Below are positions 1 through 7,881 of a stretch of 64,000 bases of DNA, piece by piece (position 1 is the stretch's first letter; each line of letters starts with the position of its first letter). Position numbers and translations under genes: made by a program. The notes under the pieces were generated by a model that did not search any database, had not been told where the DNA came from, and was given only the letters and a program-made list of their open reading frames with translations. The DNA comes from Paenibacillus apiarius. GTDB taxonomy: Bacteria; Bacillota; Bacilli; Paenibacillales; Paenibacillaceae. The stretch lies in contig NZ_JAFFHZ010000001.1 in the NCBI RefSeq assembly GCF_017052585.1, forward strand, positions 806,001-870,000, read 5' to 3'.

Positions 1-34
1 TTACGTCCCCGGAATTCGTCTTAATAACCGCCAT
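1..34 (-). CDS. 5' end of a leftward gene, cut by window edge
   Basis: On the minus strand an ATG at 34 opens a reading frame (MAVIKTNSGDV) with no stop before the window edge. GGGAGGG about 11 bases upstream could serve as its ribosome binding site. An in-frame GTG at 43 is an alternative start but is too close to that site. A plausible promoter lies at 66-96, just after the terminator of the next gene. Only 11 codons are visible, so the product cannot be named. Confidence 0.4.
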   Translation of the reverse strand, partial: MAVIKTNSGDV

Positions 35-65
35 GCCGTTCACTTCCCTCCCTTCACACGATACC

Positions 66-96
66 ATCATATGTGCGATAGCCTATTTGGTGACAA
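66..96 (-). promoter_or_regulatory. putative sigma-A promoter for the edge gene
   Basis: On the minus strand TTGTCA (91-96) and TATGAT (66-71) are separated by 19 bases, slightly longer than ideal. It sits between the upstream terminator and the start at 34, which supports a separate transcription unit. Confidence 0.35.
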
Positions 97-102
97 TAGC
101 GC

Positions 103-130
103 AAAAAAAACCGGCCCATTACGGACCGGT
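103..130 (-). terminator. intrinsic terminator of the azoreductase gene
   Basis: Minus strand reads ACCGGTCC-gtaat-GGGCCGGT followed by a run of eight T residues. It lies about 25 bases beyond the azoreductase stop codon. Confidence 0.8.
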
Positions 131-154
131 CTTTCAATCTAATGAATCGATATC

Positions 155-790
155 TTATACTTGCGCGAACATGCGTTTAACACTGGCTTCCGCACGCTGC
201 TTCGCTTCTTCAAGCAATGCTTCCGCACGATCAGGCACTGCGTTCATGCCTTCGACGACAACGTTCTCGTATTCAGTAATGCCGATAAATGCCATCACGG
301 CGCTCAGGTAGGAATCCGTAAAGCGCATTGCCTGCGCAGGACCTTCCGAGTAGAAGCCGCCACGCGCTTCAATGTGCACGACTTTTTTACCGTTCAACAA
401 GCCTTGAGGGCCTTCTGCTGTATATTTGAATGTGCGGCCCGCGATAATTACGTTGTCGATGTACGCTTTAAGAAGCGGCGGGTAGCTCAAGTTCCACATT
501 GGCGTAATGAAGACGACAACATCTGCGGCAATGAATTGTTCCAAAATTTCGTTCATGCGGCCCATTGTTTGAAGCTGCTGCTCGGACAATGTCTCGCCTG
601 CTGCCGCTTTGCCCCAACCATCCAATACGCTGCCATCGATCAGAGGAATGTTTTCTTCGTACAGATTGACGCGTTCGATTTGAACATCGGCCGCTGCTTG
701 CAGCGAAGCAAGATAGTGCTCGCCCAGGCGCAAGCCGAAGGAGATTTCATTTGGTTTCGGATTGGAATTGACGACAAGAACTTTTTTCAT
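155..790 (-). CDS. azoR: FMN-dependent NADH-azoreductase
   Basis: A 211-residue flavodoxin-like quinone/azo reductase that reduces azo bonds and quinones with NADH through bound FMN in the cytoplasm; in Firmicutes it is a quinone and thiol-stress defence enzyme. The N-terminal VLVVNSNPK phosphate loop, the PMWNLSYPPLLKAYID segment (residues about 95-115) and the ARGGFYSEGP loop are characteristic of the AzoR family, and the length is normal. The ATG at 790 is chosen because GAGGTGG lies just upstream; an in-frame start at 841 would add 17 residues without a ribosome binding site. It stands alone, with its own terminator and a promoter overlapping a palindrome at 888-902. Confidence 0.92.
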   Translation of the reverse strand: MKKVLVVNSNPKPNEISFGLRLGEHYLASLQAAADVQIERVNLYEENIPLIDGSVLDGWGKAAAGETLSEQQLQTMGRMNEILEQFIAADVVVFITPMWNLSYPPLLKAYIDNVIIAGRTFKYTAEGPQGLLNGKKVVHIEARGGFYSEGPAQAMRFTDSYLSAVMAFIGITEYENVVVEGMNAVPDRAEALLEEAKQRAEASVKRMFAQV

Positions 791-887
791 TATGATTCCA
801 CCTCGTACATAAATTTTGTAGTAATGAAGAAAGCATGCCAAGATAGTCGACGTTGACTCAGACCACTTGCTTATTTAATAACACATG

Positions 888-934
888 CTTACTTTATGTA
901 AGTATAATAACATAATCATACGCACTTTTGTCAA
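888..934 (-). promoter_or_regulatory. azoR promoter with palindromic operator
   Basis: On the minus strand TTGACA (929-934) is followed, after 19 bases, by TATTAT (904-909). Immediately downstream is the perfect inverted repeat CTTAC-ATAAA-GTAAG (888-902), where a repressor would cover the transcription start. Azoreductases in Bacillus are controlled by quinone-sensing YodB (HxlR family) or MhqR repressors; the TACTTAC/GTAAGCA arms look more like an HxlR-type site, which is inference only. No regulator gene is adjacent. Confidence 0.5.
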
Positions 935-995
935 GCAAAATTTATTTCGAAGTCGAGAAAATATCTATCGAGTGACTTTTCTTTTTGCCTTACCG

Positions 996-1025
996 TAAAA
1001 AGCGGCTCGTAAAATACGAACCGCT
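996..1025 (-). terminator. intrinsic terminator of the repeat-protein gene
   Basis: Minus strand AGCGGTTCGTA-TTT-TACGAGCCGCT followed by TTTT, 11 bases past the stop codon at 1036. The stem has a single G-T type mismatch. Confidence 0.8.
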
Positions 1026-1035
1026 CACACATCCA

Positions 1036-2436
1036 TTACGAATTATACGTTTGTCCTGTAATACTTTGCGCTTGTCCAGATGGCTGAAAGCTGCCTGGCA
1101 CTACATTTTGCTGCGCTCCATGCGTTTGCGCCGTAATGCTTTGCACTTGACCGGATGGCTGGAAGCTGCTTGGCACTACGTTTTGCTGCGCTCCATGCGT
1201 CTGCGCCGTAATGCTTTGCACTTGGCCGGATGGCTGGAAGCTGCTTGGCACTACGTTTTGCTGCGCTCCATGCGTTTGCGCCGTAATGCTTTGCACTTGG
1301 CCGGATGGCTGGAAGCTGCTTGGCACTACGTTTTGCTGCGCTCCATGCGTCTGCGCCGTAATGCTTTGCACTTGGCCGGATGGCTGGAAGTTGCTTGGCA
1401 CTACGTTTTGCTGCGCTCCATGCGTCTGCGCCGTAATGCTTTGCACTTGGCCAGATGGCTGGAAGCTGCTTGGCACTACGTTTTGCTGCGCTCCATGCGT
1501 CTGTGCCGTAATGCTTTGCACTTGGCCGGATGGCTGGAACTGTTGTCCGCTGTACGTTTCGGATACGATGCTATGTAAGCCACCTGCTTGATATCCGCTG
1601 CCGAAGCTGTTTTGGCTGTTGCTTACAATGCCGCCGGACAACCCTTGATTCAGAGCGCTATAGCCGCTTTGGCCGCCGCTGTAGCTGCTGTACGCGCCTT
1701 GGTTCGCCGTGCTGCCGGACGGACCGGAGCTGTTGCCGCTGTACGTGCTTGCCACGATGCCGCCTGATACTCCCGGATTCACAGCGCCATAGCCGCCTTG
1801 GCCGCTGTAGTTGCTGTACGCGCCTTGGTTCGCCGTGCTGCCGGACGGACCGGAACTGTTCCCACTGTACGTGCTTGCCACGATGCCGCCCGATACTCCC
1901 GGATTCGCTGTGCCATAGCCGCCTTGGCCGCTGTAGCTGCTGTACGCGCCTTGGTTCGCCGTGCTGCCGGACGGACCGGAGCTGTTGCCGCTGTACGTGC
2001 TTGCCACGATTCCGCCCGATACTCCCGGATTCGCTGCGCCATAGCCGCCTTGGCCGCTGTAGTTGCTGTACGCGCCTTGGTTCGCCGTGCTGCCGGACGG
2101 ACCGGAGCTGTTGCCGCTGTACGTGCTTGCCACAATGCCGCCCGATACTCCCGGATTCGTTGCGCCATAGCCGCCTTGGCCGCTGTAGCTGTTGTACGCG
2201 CCTTGGTTCGCCGTGCTGCCGGACGGACCGGAGCTGTTACCGCTGTATGTGCTTGCCACAATGCCGCCCGATACTCCCGGATTCGCTGCGCCATAGCCGC
2301 CTTGGCCGCTGTAGCTGTTATACGCGCCTTGGTTCGCCGTGCTGCCGGACGGACCGGAGCTGTTGCCGCTGTATGTGCTAGCTACTATACCGCCAGACGG
2401 AATTTGACTGTTTTGCCGAAATTGTTGGTATGTCAT
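1036..2436 (-). CDS. low-complexity protein built from two tandem repeat families
   Basis: A 466-residue protein that I cannot assign to a family. After a 13-residue head it consists of six 42-residue repeats (residues 14-266) rich in Gly, Ser, Tyr and Asn with the cores SGGIVASTYSG and SGQGGYGAANPG, a 33-residue spacer, then six 25-residue repeats plus a partial seventh (from residue 300) with the core FQPSGQVQSITAQTHGAQ. There is no signal peptide, membrane segment or Cys. The Gly-Tyr-Ser composition recalls silk-like, amyloid-prone or coat-type structural proteins, but this is only a resemblance. A near-perfect AAGGAGG lies 8 bases before the ATG, and a strong terminator follows, so it is a well-defined monocistronic gene. 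Open frames on the other strand here are by-products of the repeats. Confidence 0.8.
   Translation of the reverse strand: MTYQQFRQNSQIPSGGIVASTYSGNSSGPSGSTANQGAYNSYSGQGGYGAANPGVSGGIVASTYSGNSSGPSGSTANQGAYNSYSGQGGYGATNPGVSGGIVASTYSGNSSGPSGSTANQGAYSNYSGQGGYGAANPGVSGGIVASTYSGNSSGPSGSTANQGAYSSYSGQGGYGTANPGVSGGIVASTYSGNSSGPSGSTANQGAYSNYSGQGGYGAVNPGVSGGIVASTYSGNSSGPSGSTANQGAYSSYSGGQSGYSALNQGLSGGIVSNSQNSFGSGYQAGGLHSIVSETYSGQQFQPSGQVQSITAQTHGAQQNVVPSSFQPSGQVQSITAQTHGAQQNVVPSNFQPSGQVQSITAQTHGAQQNVVPSSFQPSGQVQSITAQTHGAQQNVVPSSFQPSGQVQSITAQTHGAQQNVVPSSFQPSGQVQSITAQTHGAQQNVVPGSFQPSGQAQSITGQTYNS
1039..1539. repeat. 75-bp tandem repeat array (about 6.7 units)
   Basis: Near-identical 75-bp units encode the 25-residue C-terminal repeats of the protein at 1036-2436. 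Units differ by only a few bases, suggesting recent expansion or ongoing homogenisation. The unit length is a multiple of three, so gain or loss keeps the frame. Confidence 0.95.
1640..2397. repeat. 126-bp tandem repeat array (6 units)
   Basis: Six near-identical 126-bp units encode the 42-residue N-terminal repeats of the same protein. The last unit is more diverged and leads into the spacer. The unit length preserves reading frame. Confidence 0.95.
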
Positions 2437-2552
2437 GCCATATCCTCCTTATGCTATTCACTTGGCCGAACTATGCCCGGCACTCATCGTTATTATGGAT
2501 AGACAAGCAGGAGGTTTATGCACATGAAATAAATAATTTCAACCGCTTCGGT

Positions 2553-3026
2553 TTAACCGTGCCGTTCCGCGTTCATTCGCCCTCTCGCCCCATGATGCGG
2601 GCCTTCCGCCGGAATCAATTCGCCTGCTTTTCCGAGTCCGGTCGGCGGCATATCGTTGTACACCGCTTCATATTGACCCGGCTCGACCCGATACGTTTCA
2701 TGATATATTCCGACACTGCCGTCCTTATAGGTTTTATGGAACTGGCGCCATGTTTCCTTATGGAATCCTTGTCTTGCATACCGCTCCAAATCTTCAAAGG
2801 AACGCCAATACTGAATGAGCATCGGTCCTTTGCCCCCGATGTAATATTCAGCATGCAGAAATCCATGCTCCTTATCTTGGTATAATTCCTTCATCATGCG
2901 CCGCATCGCGCGAACTACGGGCAACCATTTGTGGAAGGCGGGCAGCCGGTTTATCCGCATTCCGATAATAAAGACGACGAACGGCCCATCCATTTGGGCC
3001 GCATAACGCCCACGACTCACTTTCAT
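2553..3026 (-). CDS. DUF4188 domain-containing protein
   Basis: A 157-residue protein of the DUF4188 family, a ferredoxin-fold dimeric alpha/beta-barrel group related to heme-degrading monooxygenase-like domains; the biochemical role is not established. Recognisable features are the opening GPFVVFIIGMRINR, the central GKGPMLIQYWRSFEDLERYA and the YHETYRVEPGQYEAVYNDMPPTGLGKA block that typifies the family. The start lies 10 bases after the TetR gene stop, so the two are almost certainly co-transcribed and this gene is probably the main target of that repressor. The C-terminus is charged and poorly conserved in type. Confidence 0.85.
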   Translation of the reverse strand: MKVSRGRYAAQMDGPFVVFIIGMRINRLPAFHKWLPVVRAMRRMMKELYQDKEHGFLHAEYYIGGKGPMLIQYWRSFEDLERYARQGFHKETWRQFHKTYKDGSVGIYHETYRVEPGQYEAVYNDMPPTGLGKAGELIPAEGPHHGARGRMNAERHG

Positions 3027-3036
3027 TCTTTCACCC

Positions 3037-3666
3037 TCATTTCTTCAATATATCAAGATGCTCCTGATAACAGCGCACAATGTCGCGGCGTTGCATGATA
3101 TGGGCCGTCAAGTATGCGCCATAAAAAATGGTAAACAGCATCTCTGTCAGCTGATCGATGCTCAGTTCGGCATTCACCTCGCCGTCCGCAGTCGCTTCTT
3201 CCACGATACGCCTCATCAATACGTCCAGTCGCGGGACCACCGCTCTCGCTTGCCTCTCCTCTCCAGGGAACAAGAGGGAAATTTCCGCATCGCTCAATAC
3301 AGGCATGCCTGGGTGCATCTTCGCTTCCGCAAGCAGTCCGATGAGCCGCAGCATCATGCCGGGTCTTCTCTGATCCTCTGTCGCAATGCTGGTGAACAGG
3401 TGCTCGGCCGCCGCCCATCCGCGCAGCCCATGCTTCTCGATTTCAAGCCAGCGGTTCGTCAACCAGATGCACATGTAGTAAATGAGAATATCCTCTTTTT
3501 GAGGAAAGCACTTAAAGAATGTCACCTTCGACACTTCAGCATGGGCGCAGATGTCTTCCACTTTCATGTCGCGAAATGTTTGGTGAACGATTAATTCCAG
3601 ACTCGCTTCATAGAGCGCAAGCTTCGTCTTCGCTTTCTTGCGTTCTCTGAGTGAAATGTTCTCCAT
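3037..3666 (-). CDS. TetR family transcriptional regulator
   Basis: A 209-residue one-component repressor. The N-terminal helix-turn-helix (about residues 20-65, with MKVEDICAHAEVSKVTFFKCFPQKEDIL) matches the TetR DNA-binding domain; the C-terminal part is a helical ligand-binding and dimerisation domain, ligand unknown. The ATG at 3666 is preferred because AAAGGAG lies 9 bases upstream; a longer frame starting at 3729 would run through the operator region. It heads a two-gene operon with the DUF4188 gene. The duplicated 16-bp site at 3703-3736 overlaps its promoter, indicating autoregulation. Confidence 0.85.
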   Translation of the reverse strand: MENISLRERKKAKTKLALYEASLELIVHQTFRDMKVEDICAHAEVSKVTFFKCFPQKEDILIYYMCIWLTNRWLEIEKHGLRGWAAAEHLFTSIATEDQRRPGMMLRLIGLLAEAKMHPGMPVLSDAEISLLFPGEERQARAVVPRLDVLMRRIVEEATADGEVNAELSIDQLTEMLFTIFYGAYLTAHIMQRRDIVRCYQEHLDILKK

Positions 3667-3702
3667 ATCCATCTCCTTTCGCACTACTCCATCTAAATAA
3701 AG

Positions 3703-3736
3703 TTTACTCGAGTTAATTAATTTACTCAAGTTAATT
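3703..3736. promoter_or_regulatory. duplicated operator of the TetR/DUF4188 operon
   Basis: Two directly repeated copies of TTTACTCRAGTTAATT (3703-3718 and 3721-3736), spaced 18 bp apart centre to centre, each containing the palindromic core ACTYRAGT. On the minus strand TTGAGT-17-TAAACT can be read as a promoter inside the same stretch. This is the expected layout of a TetR autoregulatory site; binding is inferred. Confidence 0.55.
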
Positions 3737-3835
3737 TTTTATAATCATATTCAGACCATTTGAACTCGGAGAAGAAATGATTGTACAATGGATGTGGTTT
3801 CATAGAGTAGAAGATATAGAAAAGGAGATAGACGC

Positions 3836-4651
3836 GTGTTTGAGTGGAAAAATATATTTCGTGGAGTCCTCATCGGTACGAGTGATCTTATTCCGGGAGT
3901 GAGCGGGGGCACCATTGCCGTCATTCTTGGCTTTTATGAAAGATTAATTGCGGCGATTAGCGGATTTTTCAGCCGGGAGTGGAAAAAACATCTTGGATTT
4001 CTTATTCCGCTAGGAATCGGGGTAGGGGCTGCGCTATTGCTGCTCAGCAAAGTGATGAAATGGCTGCTTGCTGAACATCCGCAACCAACCTTCTTTTTCT
4101 TTCTGGGCCTTATTCTCGGCATTATCCCGTTCTTATGGAAGGAAGCAGACGGTTCGCGTAATTTCAAGCCTATCCATTACGTTTTGCTGCTTATAGCCGC
4201 CGCAGCGGTCGCCTGTACGGGCTTCTTCAAACCGGAAGACCAGAGCCCGGTCATTGAACTGTCGCTTTCGTCCGGCGTATTCTTGTTTTTTGCAGGCTGG
4301 CTCGGCAGTATGGCCATGATTTTGCCAGGCATCAGCGGCTCATTCGTCCTGCTGCTCCTTGGCGCTTATCCGACCGCGATCCATGCCTTGTCGAGCTTGG
4401 ATATTCCGCTTATCGCGGTAATCGGCAGCGGGGTAATTGTCGGATTTATCGTCAGCAGCAAATTCATCCGTTATTTGCTTAGCAGCTTCCCGGCCATTAT
4501 GTACGCAATCATAATCGGAATGGTCGTCGGCTCGCTTGCCGTTGTTTATCCAGGGCTGCAAGGGTCATGGGTATCGCTCATCATCAGCCTGCTCACGATG
4601 GTTGTCGGCTTCATTGCCGCATTGTACTTAGGCAAGCAGCAGCCGCAATAA
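3836..4651 (+). CDS. popT: DUF368 polyprenyl-phosphate transporter (PopT-like)
   Basis: A 271-residue integral membrane protein of the DUF368 family. Members of this family have been shown to flip undecaprenyl phosphate, the lipid carrier for wall polymers, back across the membrane. The diagnostic duplicated motifs are present: LIPGVSGGTIAVILGFYERL near residue 18 and MILPGISGSFVLLLLGAY near residue 160. About eight hydrophobic segments are visible. Translation starts at a GTG (3836) with AAAGGAG about 8 bases upstream. It forms its own unit and is followed by a terminator. A DedA-type flippase is not adjacent. Confidence 0.85.
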   Translation: MFEWKNIFRGVLIGTSDLIPGVSGGTIAVILGFYERLIAAISGFFSREWKKHLGFLIPLGIGVGAALLLLSKVMKWLLAEHPQPTFFFFLGLILGIIPFLWKEADGSRNFKPIHYVLLLIAAAAVACTGFFKPEDQSPVIELSLSSGVFLFFAGWLGSMAMILPGISGSFVLLLLGAYPTAIHALSSLDIPLIAVIGSGVIVGFIVSSKFIRYLLSSFPAIMYAIIIGMVVGSLAVVYPGLQGSWVSLIISLLTMVVGFIAALYLGKQQPQ

Positions 4652-4683
4652 TTCATTGAGGGAAGTGCATCCAATGAACAAAA

Positions 4684-4716
4684 AGGCACCTCGTCTTATC
4701 GGCGGGGTGCCTTGTT
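4684..4716 (+). terminator. terminator after the DUF368 gene
   Basis: AAGGCACCtCG-loop-CGgGGTGCCTT followed by GTTT, about 35 bases after the stop. The T-run is short but the stem is strong. Confidence 0.7.
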
Positions 4717-4810
4717 TCATGCAGGGTGTAGTTGTTCCGTGAAGTTCATATTCCCCATGCGGAATATTCAATGATAACTTAAAAGAAGCCGTTCGATGGG
4801 GTATTTCAAT

Positions 4811-5383
4811 CTATTGCGCATCCGTATAACGATGATAGCTGGCATGAAGAGGACGCAATTCCAGCCACCGTTGAAAGGTAATTCCTTGCTCCTGTTCCTC
4901 ATACAACGGGTGCTCCGTCTCACCTAAAATAATGTCAGGCGTTGTCGATTTGTCGTAAAACGTCACCTTAACGGGTAAAGCCAATGTGTCAGGGTACCCC
5001 GGTATGGCGGACGACAGTCTTCCTCTTACTTGCTTAGGCTTTGATTGCGTGTCTTTCTTCGATCCGTCTGCCACATGTTCCGGATTGATCAGCACCCAGA
5101 CATCCCAGCTTACCTGTCCGCGGCCATTGCGGAATGGGACCGTCAGGCGTCCGTGAACGTAGTAGTATTGATCGTCCATGACGCATTCTTCCGCGGTCAA
5201 CCGGCAGCGTTCTTCCCGTTCCCATGGCTCGATCTCCGTCACATAGAATGGGGCCGAACAATTGGTATAGACACTGCCTGCAGACGGTTCGCCCTGCTTG
5301 CGCAGCCTGATGCGATGCGGCCTCCTGCGTTTGTTGATTGCATGCGCTCGACTGTTCGCGCATGTCTGTATTGTGGTTACCAT
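4811..5383 (-). CDS. DUF2199 domain-containing protein
   Basis: A 190-residue soluble protein. The C-terminal two thirds match DUF2199: CVMDDQYYYVHGRLTVPF, WDVWVLINPEH and the later RGRLSSAIPGYPDTLALPV and EHPLYEEQEQGITFQRW blocks. The family has no assigned function. Its usual N-terminal CxxCG zinc-binding pair is not visible; instead the N-terminus is Arg/Lys-rich, so this copy may be atypical. GGAGAG lies 5 bases before the ATG at 5383. It is monocistronic, and the region 5384-5600 upstream is AT-rich and gene-free. Confidence 0.75.
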   Translation of the reverse strand: MVTTIQTCANSRAHAINKRRRPHRIRLRKQGEPSAGSVYTNCSAPFYVTEIEPWEREERCRLTAEECVMDDQYYYVHGRLTVPFRNGRGQVSWDVWVLINPEHVADGSKKDTQSKPKQVRGRLSSAIPGYPDTLALPVKVTFYDKSTTPDIILGETEHPLYEEQEQGITFQRWLELRPLHASYHRYTDAQ

Positions 5384-5601
5384 ATCTCTCCACTCCCTCC
5401 ACTATTCATTTACGCATAAAGTGACACGGAGTGGTGGTTAAATTGTGAACATTTTTCAACATAATTCAACAAATATCTACACCAAAATGTCTAAAAATGT
5501 CGAAATGTAATGTATGACTTATTCGCTGCATCATTGCAACGGTTTTGCTGTCATCGTACCATGTTAGCATAGATCCAGCGAGGCTTAAGTTACTTAATGA
5601 C

Positions 5602-5627
5602 AAAAAATCCCCTCTGGCCGAGGGGAT
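5602..5627 (-). terminator. terminator of prkA
   Basis: Minus strand ATCCCCTC-ggcca-GAGGGGAT followed by TTTTTTG, 25 bases beyond the prkA stop codon. Confidence 0.85.
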
Positions 5628-5652
5628 AAGCATACTTGATCATGTCTGATGG

Positions 5653-7548
5653 TTAACGGTTCAGCAGACTGCCCACATAGCGCAGCAGTTCGTTCGCGCA
5701 CACCGGGCAGTAGCCGTGCCCTTCCATCAGGCGGGCCGATACCTCATTGATACGCTTCAACTGGTTCTCATCCGGCGTTTTCGTCGATGTCGTAATTTTG
5801 ACGATATCCTTCAAATCAGCGAACAGCTTCTTCTCGACCGCTTCACGCAGCCGATCATGGCTGTTGTAATCGAATTTGCGCCCTTTGCGGGAATAGGTTG
5901 ACAGACGAATCAATATTTCCTCGCGGAACGCTTTTTTCGCATTTTCCGACACTCCGATTTGCTCCTCGATGGAACGCATCAGCCTTTCATCCGGCTCCAT
6001 CTCCTCGTCGGTCAGCGGATCGCGAATCTTTTTCCAGTTGCAAAACGCTTCAATGTTGTCGAGATAATTCTCGAACAACGTCTTGGCCGACTCTTCGAAC
6101 GAATAGACGAACGCCTTCTGCACTTCCTTCTTGGCCAGATTGTCGTATTCCTTGCGCGCCACGGAAATGTAATTGAGATATCGTTCCCGCTCTTCCTTCG
6201 TAATCGAAGCGTGCTGATCCAAGCCATCCTTCATCGCCCGCAGCACATCCAGCGCGTTAATGCATTGAAGATCCTGCTTAATGAGCGCACTGGAGATACG
6301 GTTGATGACATATCGCGGATCCACTCCGGACATGCCTTCTTCCGTGAACTCGCTCTGCATTTCCTTCAAATCGTTCTCTTTGTAGCCTTCCACTTCCTCG
6401 CCGTCATACATGCGCATTTTCTTGACGAGGTCCATGCCTTGCTTCTTCGTCTCCTTCAGACGGGTCAAGATGGAGAAGATGGCGGCCGCCCTGAGCGCAT
6501 GCGGCGCAATATGGATATGATTCATATCGCTCTGTCCGATCAGCTTCGCATAAATCTTCTCTTCCTCGGACACCTTCAAATTGTACGGAATCGGCATCAC
6601 GATCATCCGCGATTGGAGCGCTTCATTTTTCTTGTTGGCAATAAAGGCTTTATACTCGGATTCGTTAGTATGGGCAATTATCATTTCATCCGCCGAAATT
6701 AGCGCGAACCGTCCTGCCTTAAAGTTCCCCTCTTGCGTCAACGAGAGCAAATTCCACAAAAACTTCTCGTCGCACTTTAACATTTCTTGAAATTCCATCA
6801 AACCGCGGTTGGCCTTGTTCAATTCTCCGTCGAAGCGGTATGCGCGCGGATCGGATTCAGAGCCGAATTCTGTAATCGTGGAAAAATCGATGCTGCCCGT
6901 CAAATCGGCAATGTCTTGCGACTTCGGATCCGATGGGCTAAAGGTGCCGACACCGATCCGGTTCTCCTCGGATACCAGCACCCGCTCCACTTCCACGCGT
7001 TCAATATCGCTATTGAATTCCGTTTTGAGCCGCATCTGGCAGGATGGGCATAAGTTGCCCTCGATACGGACGCCAAGCTCCTTCTCCACGTCCGCTCTCA
7101 GCTCGTGAGGGATCAGATGAAGCGGCTCTTCATGCATCGGGCAGCCCTTGATTGCGTAGACTGCGCCAAGCTCGGTGCGCGAGAACTGCTCAAGTCCCCG
7201 CTTGAGTATCGTGACAAGCGTTGATTTACCGCCGCTCACCGGACCCATCAGGAGCAGAATCCGCTTGCGCACATCCAATCGTTTTGCAGCTGAATGAAAG
7301 TATTCTTCCACTAATTTTTCGATTGCCCGATCCAGACCGAAAATTTCTTTTTCAAAAAACTTATATCGTTTATGCCCATCGACTTCCTCCACACCGTATG
7401 AGGCAATCATTTCGTACACACGCGCATGAGCCGTCATCGCCGGTGCGGGGTCGCGCCGAAGCAACTCGACGTATTCTTTAAATGTCCCGGTCCAGGCCAA
7501 TCGTTCGCTCTCGGCTCGGTGCTCAGCAATCCGTTTGAATATGTCCAT
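5653..7548 (-). CDS. prkA: PrkA serine protein kinase / AAA+ ATPase
   Basis: A 631-residue protein equal in length to Bacillus PrkA. It combines an N-terminal AAA+ module (Walker A GPVSGGKST at residues 102-110) with a C-terminal PrkA domain ending in a conserved CPVC pair (YCPVCANELLRYVG). PrkA is a sporulation-stage protein (sigma-E regulon in Bacillus) reported as a Ser/Thr kinase and later as an ATP-dependent Lon-like protease. The ATG at 7548 has GGAGG 9 bases upstream; the frame extends 15 codons further without a ribosome site. It usually sits near yhbH and spoVR, which are absent here. Confidence 0.95.
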   Translation of the reverse strand: MDIFKRIAEHRAESERLAWTGTFKEYVELLRRDPAPAMTAHARVYEMIASYGVEEVDGHKRYKFFEKEIFGLDRAIEKLVEEYFHSAAKRLDVRKRILLLMGPVSGGKSTLVTILKRGLEQFSRTELGAVYAIKGCPMHEEPLHLIPHELRADVEKELGVRIEGNLCPSCQMRLKTEFNSDIERVEVERVLVSEENRIGVGTFSPSDPKSQDIADLTGSIDFSTITEFGSESDPRAYRFDGELNKANRGLMEFQEMLKCDEKFLWNLLSLTQEGNFKAGRFALISADEMIIAHTNESEYKAFIANKKNEALQSRMIVMPIPYNLKVSEEEKIYAKLIGQSDMNHIHIAPHALRAAAIFSILTRLKETKKQGMDLVKKMRMYDGEEVEGYKENDLKEMQSEFTEEGMSGVDPRYVINRISSALIKQDLQCINALDVLRAMKDGLDQHASITKEERERYLNYISVARKEYDNLAKKEVQKAFVYSFEESAKTLFENYLDNIEAFCNWKKIRDPLTDEEMEPDERLMRSIEEQIGVSENAKKAFREEILIRLSTYSRKGRKFDYNSHDRLREAVEKKLFADLKDIVKITTSTKTPDENQLKRINEVSARLMEGHGYCPVCANELLRYVGSLLNR

Positions 7549-7881
7549 CCCTCTAAACCTCCAATGCTCCCGATTTGCAACACAGCCCTTCATCGCCGCT
7601 ACATTTGTCTGTCTGTTCTTTGGTGTCTCTCTATGTTGTATGCATTTACCTTCGCAACCAACTAGGCTATTGTCTTAGTTAATCCAACAACAGATAAAAA
7701 AATAGTGTATTACATACCTATGCAAACCGAGCTGTTTATTATCACGAATTTTTGGAGCCGGGCGCAGAGAAAAACAGACTCCGCTCATGCCGTGTTATAA
7801 TGGTTCCGCAGACTGCAATGCACGGAATTTGAACGAAAGTAAATGATAAATCAAGAGTGGTTGGCGAGGGGGAATAGGTGG

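Noticed and set aside
1039..1539. CRISPR array
   Set aside because: The 75-bp units are contiguous and coding, with no unique spacers.
985..2502. Several long open frames on the plus strand and in other frames over the repeat gene
   Set aside because: They arise because the tandem units lack stops in several frames; they have no ribosome sites and encode Cys/Arg-rich low-complexity sequence.
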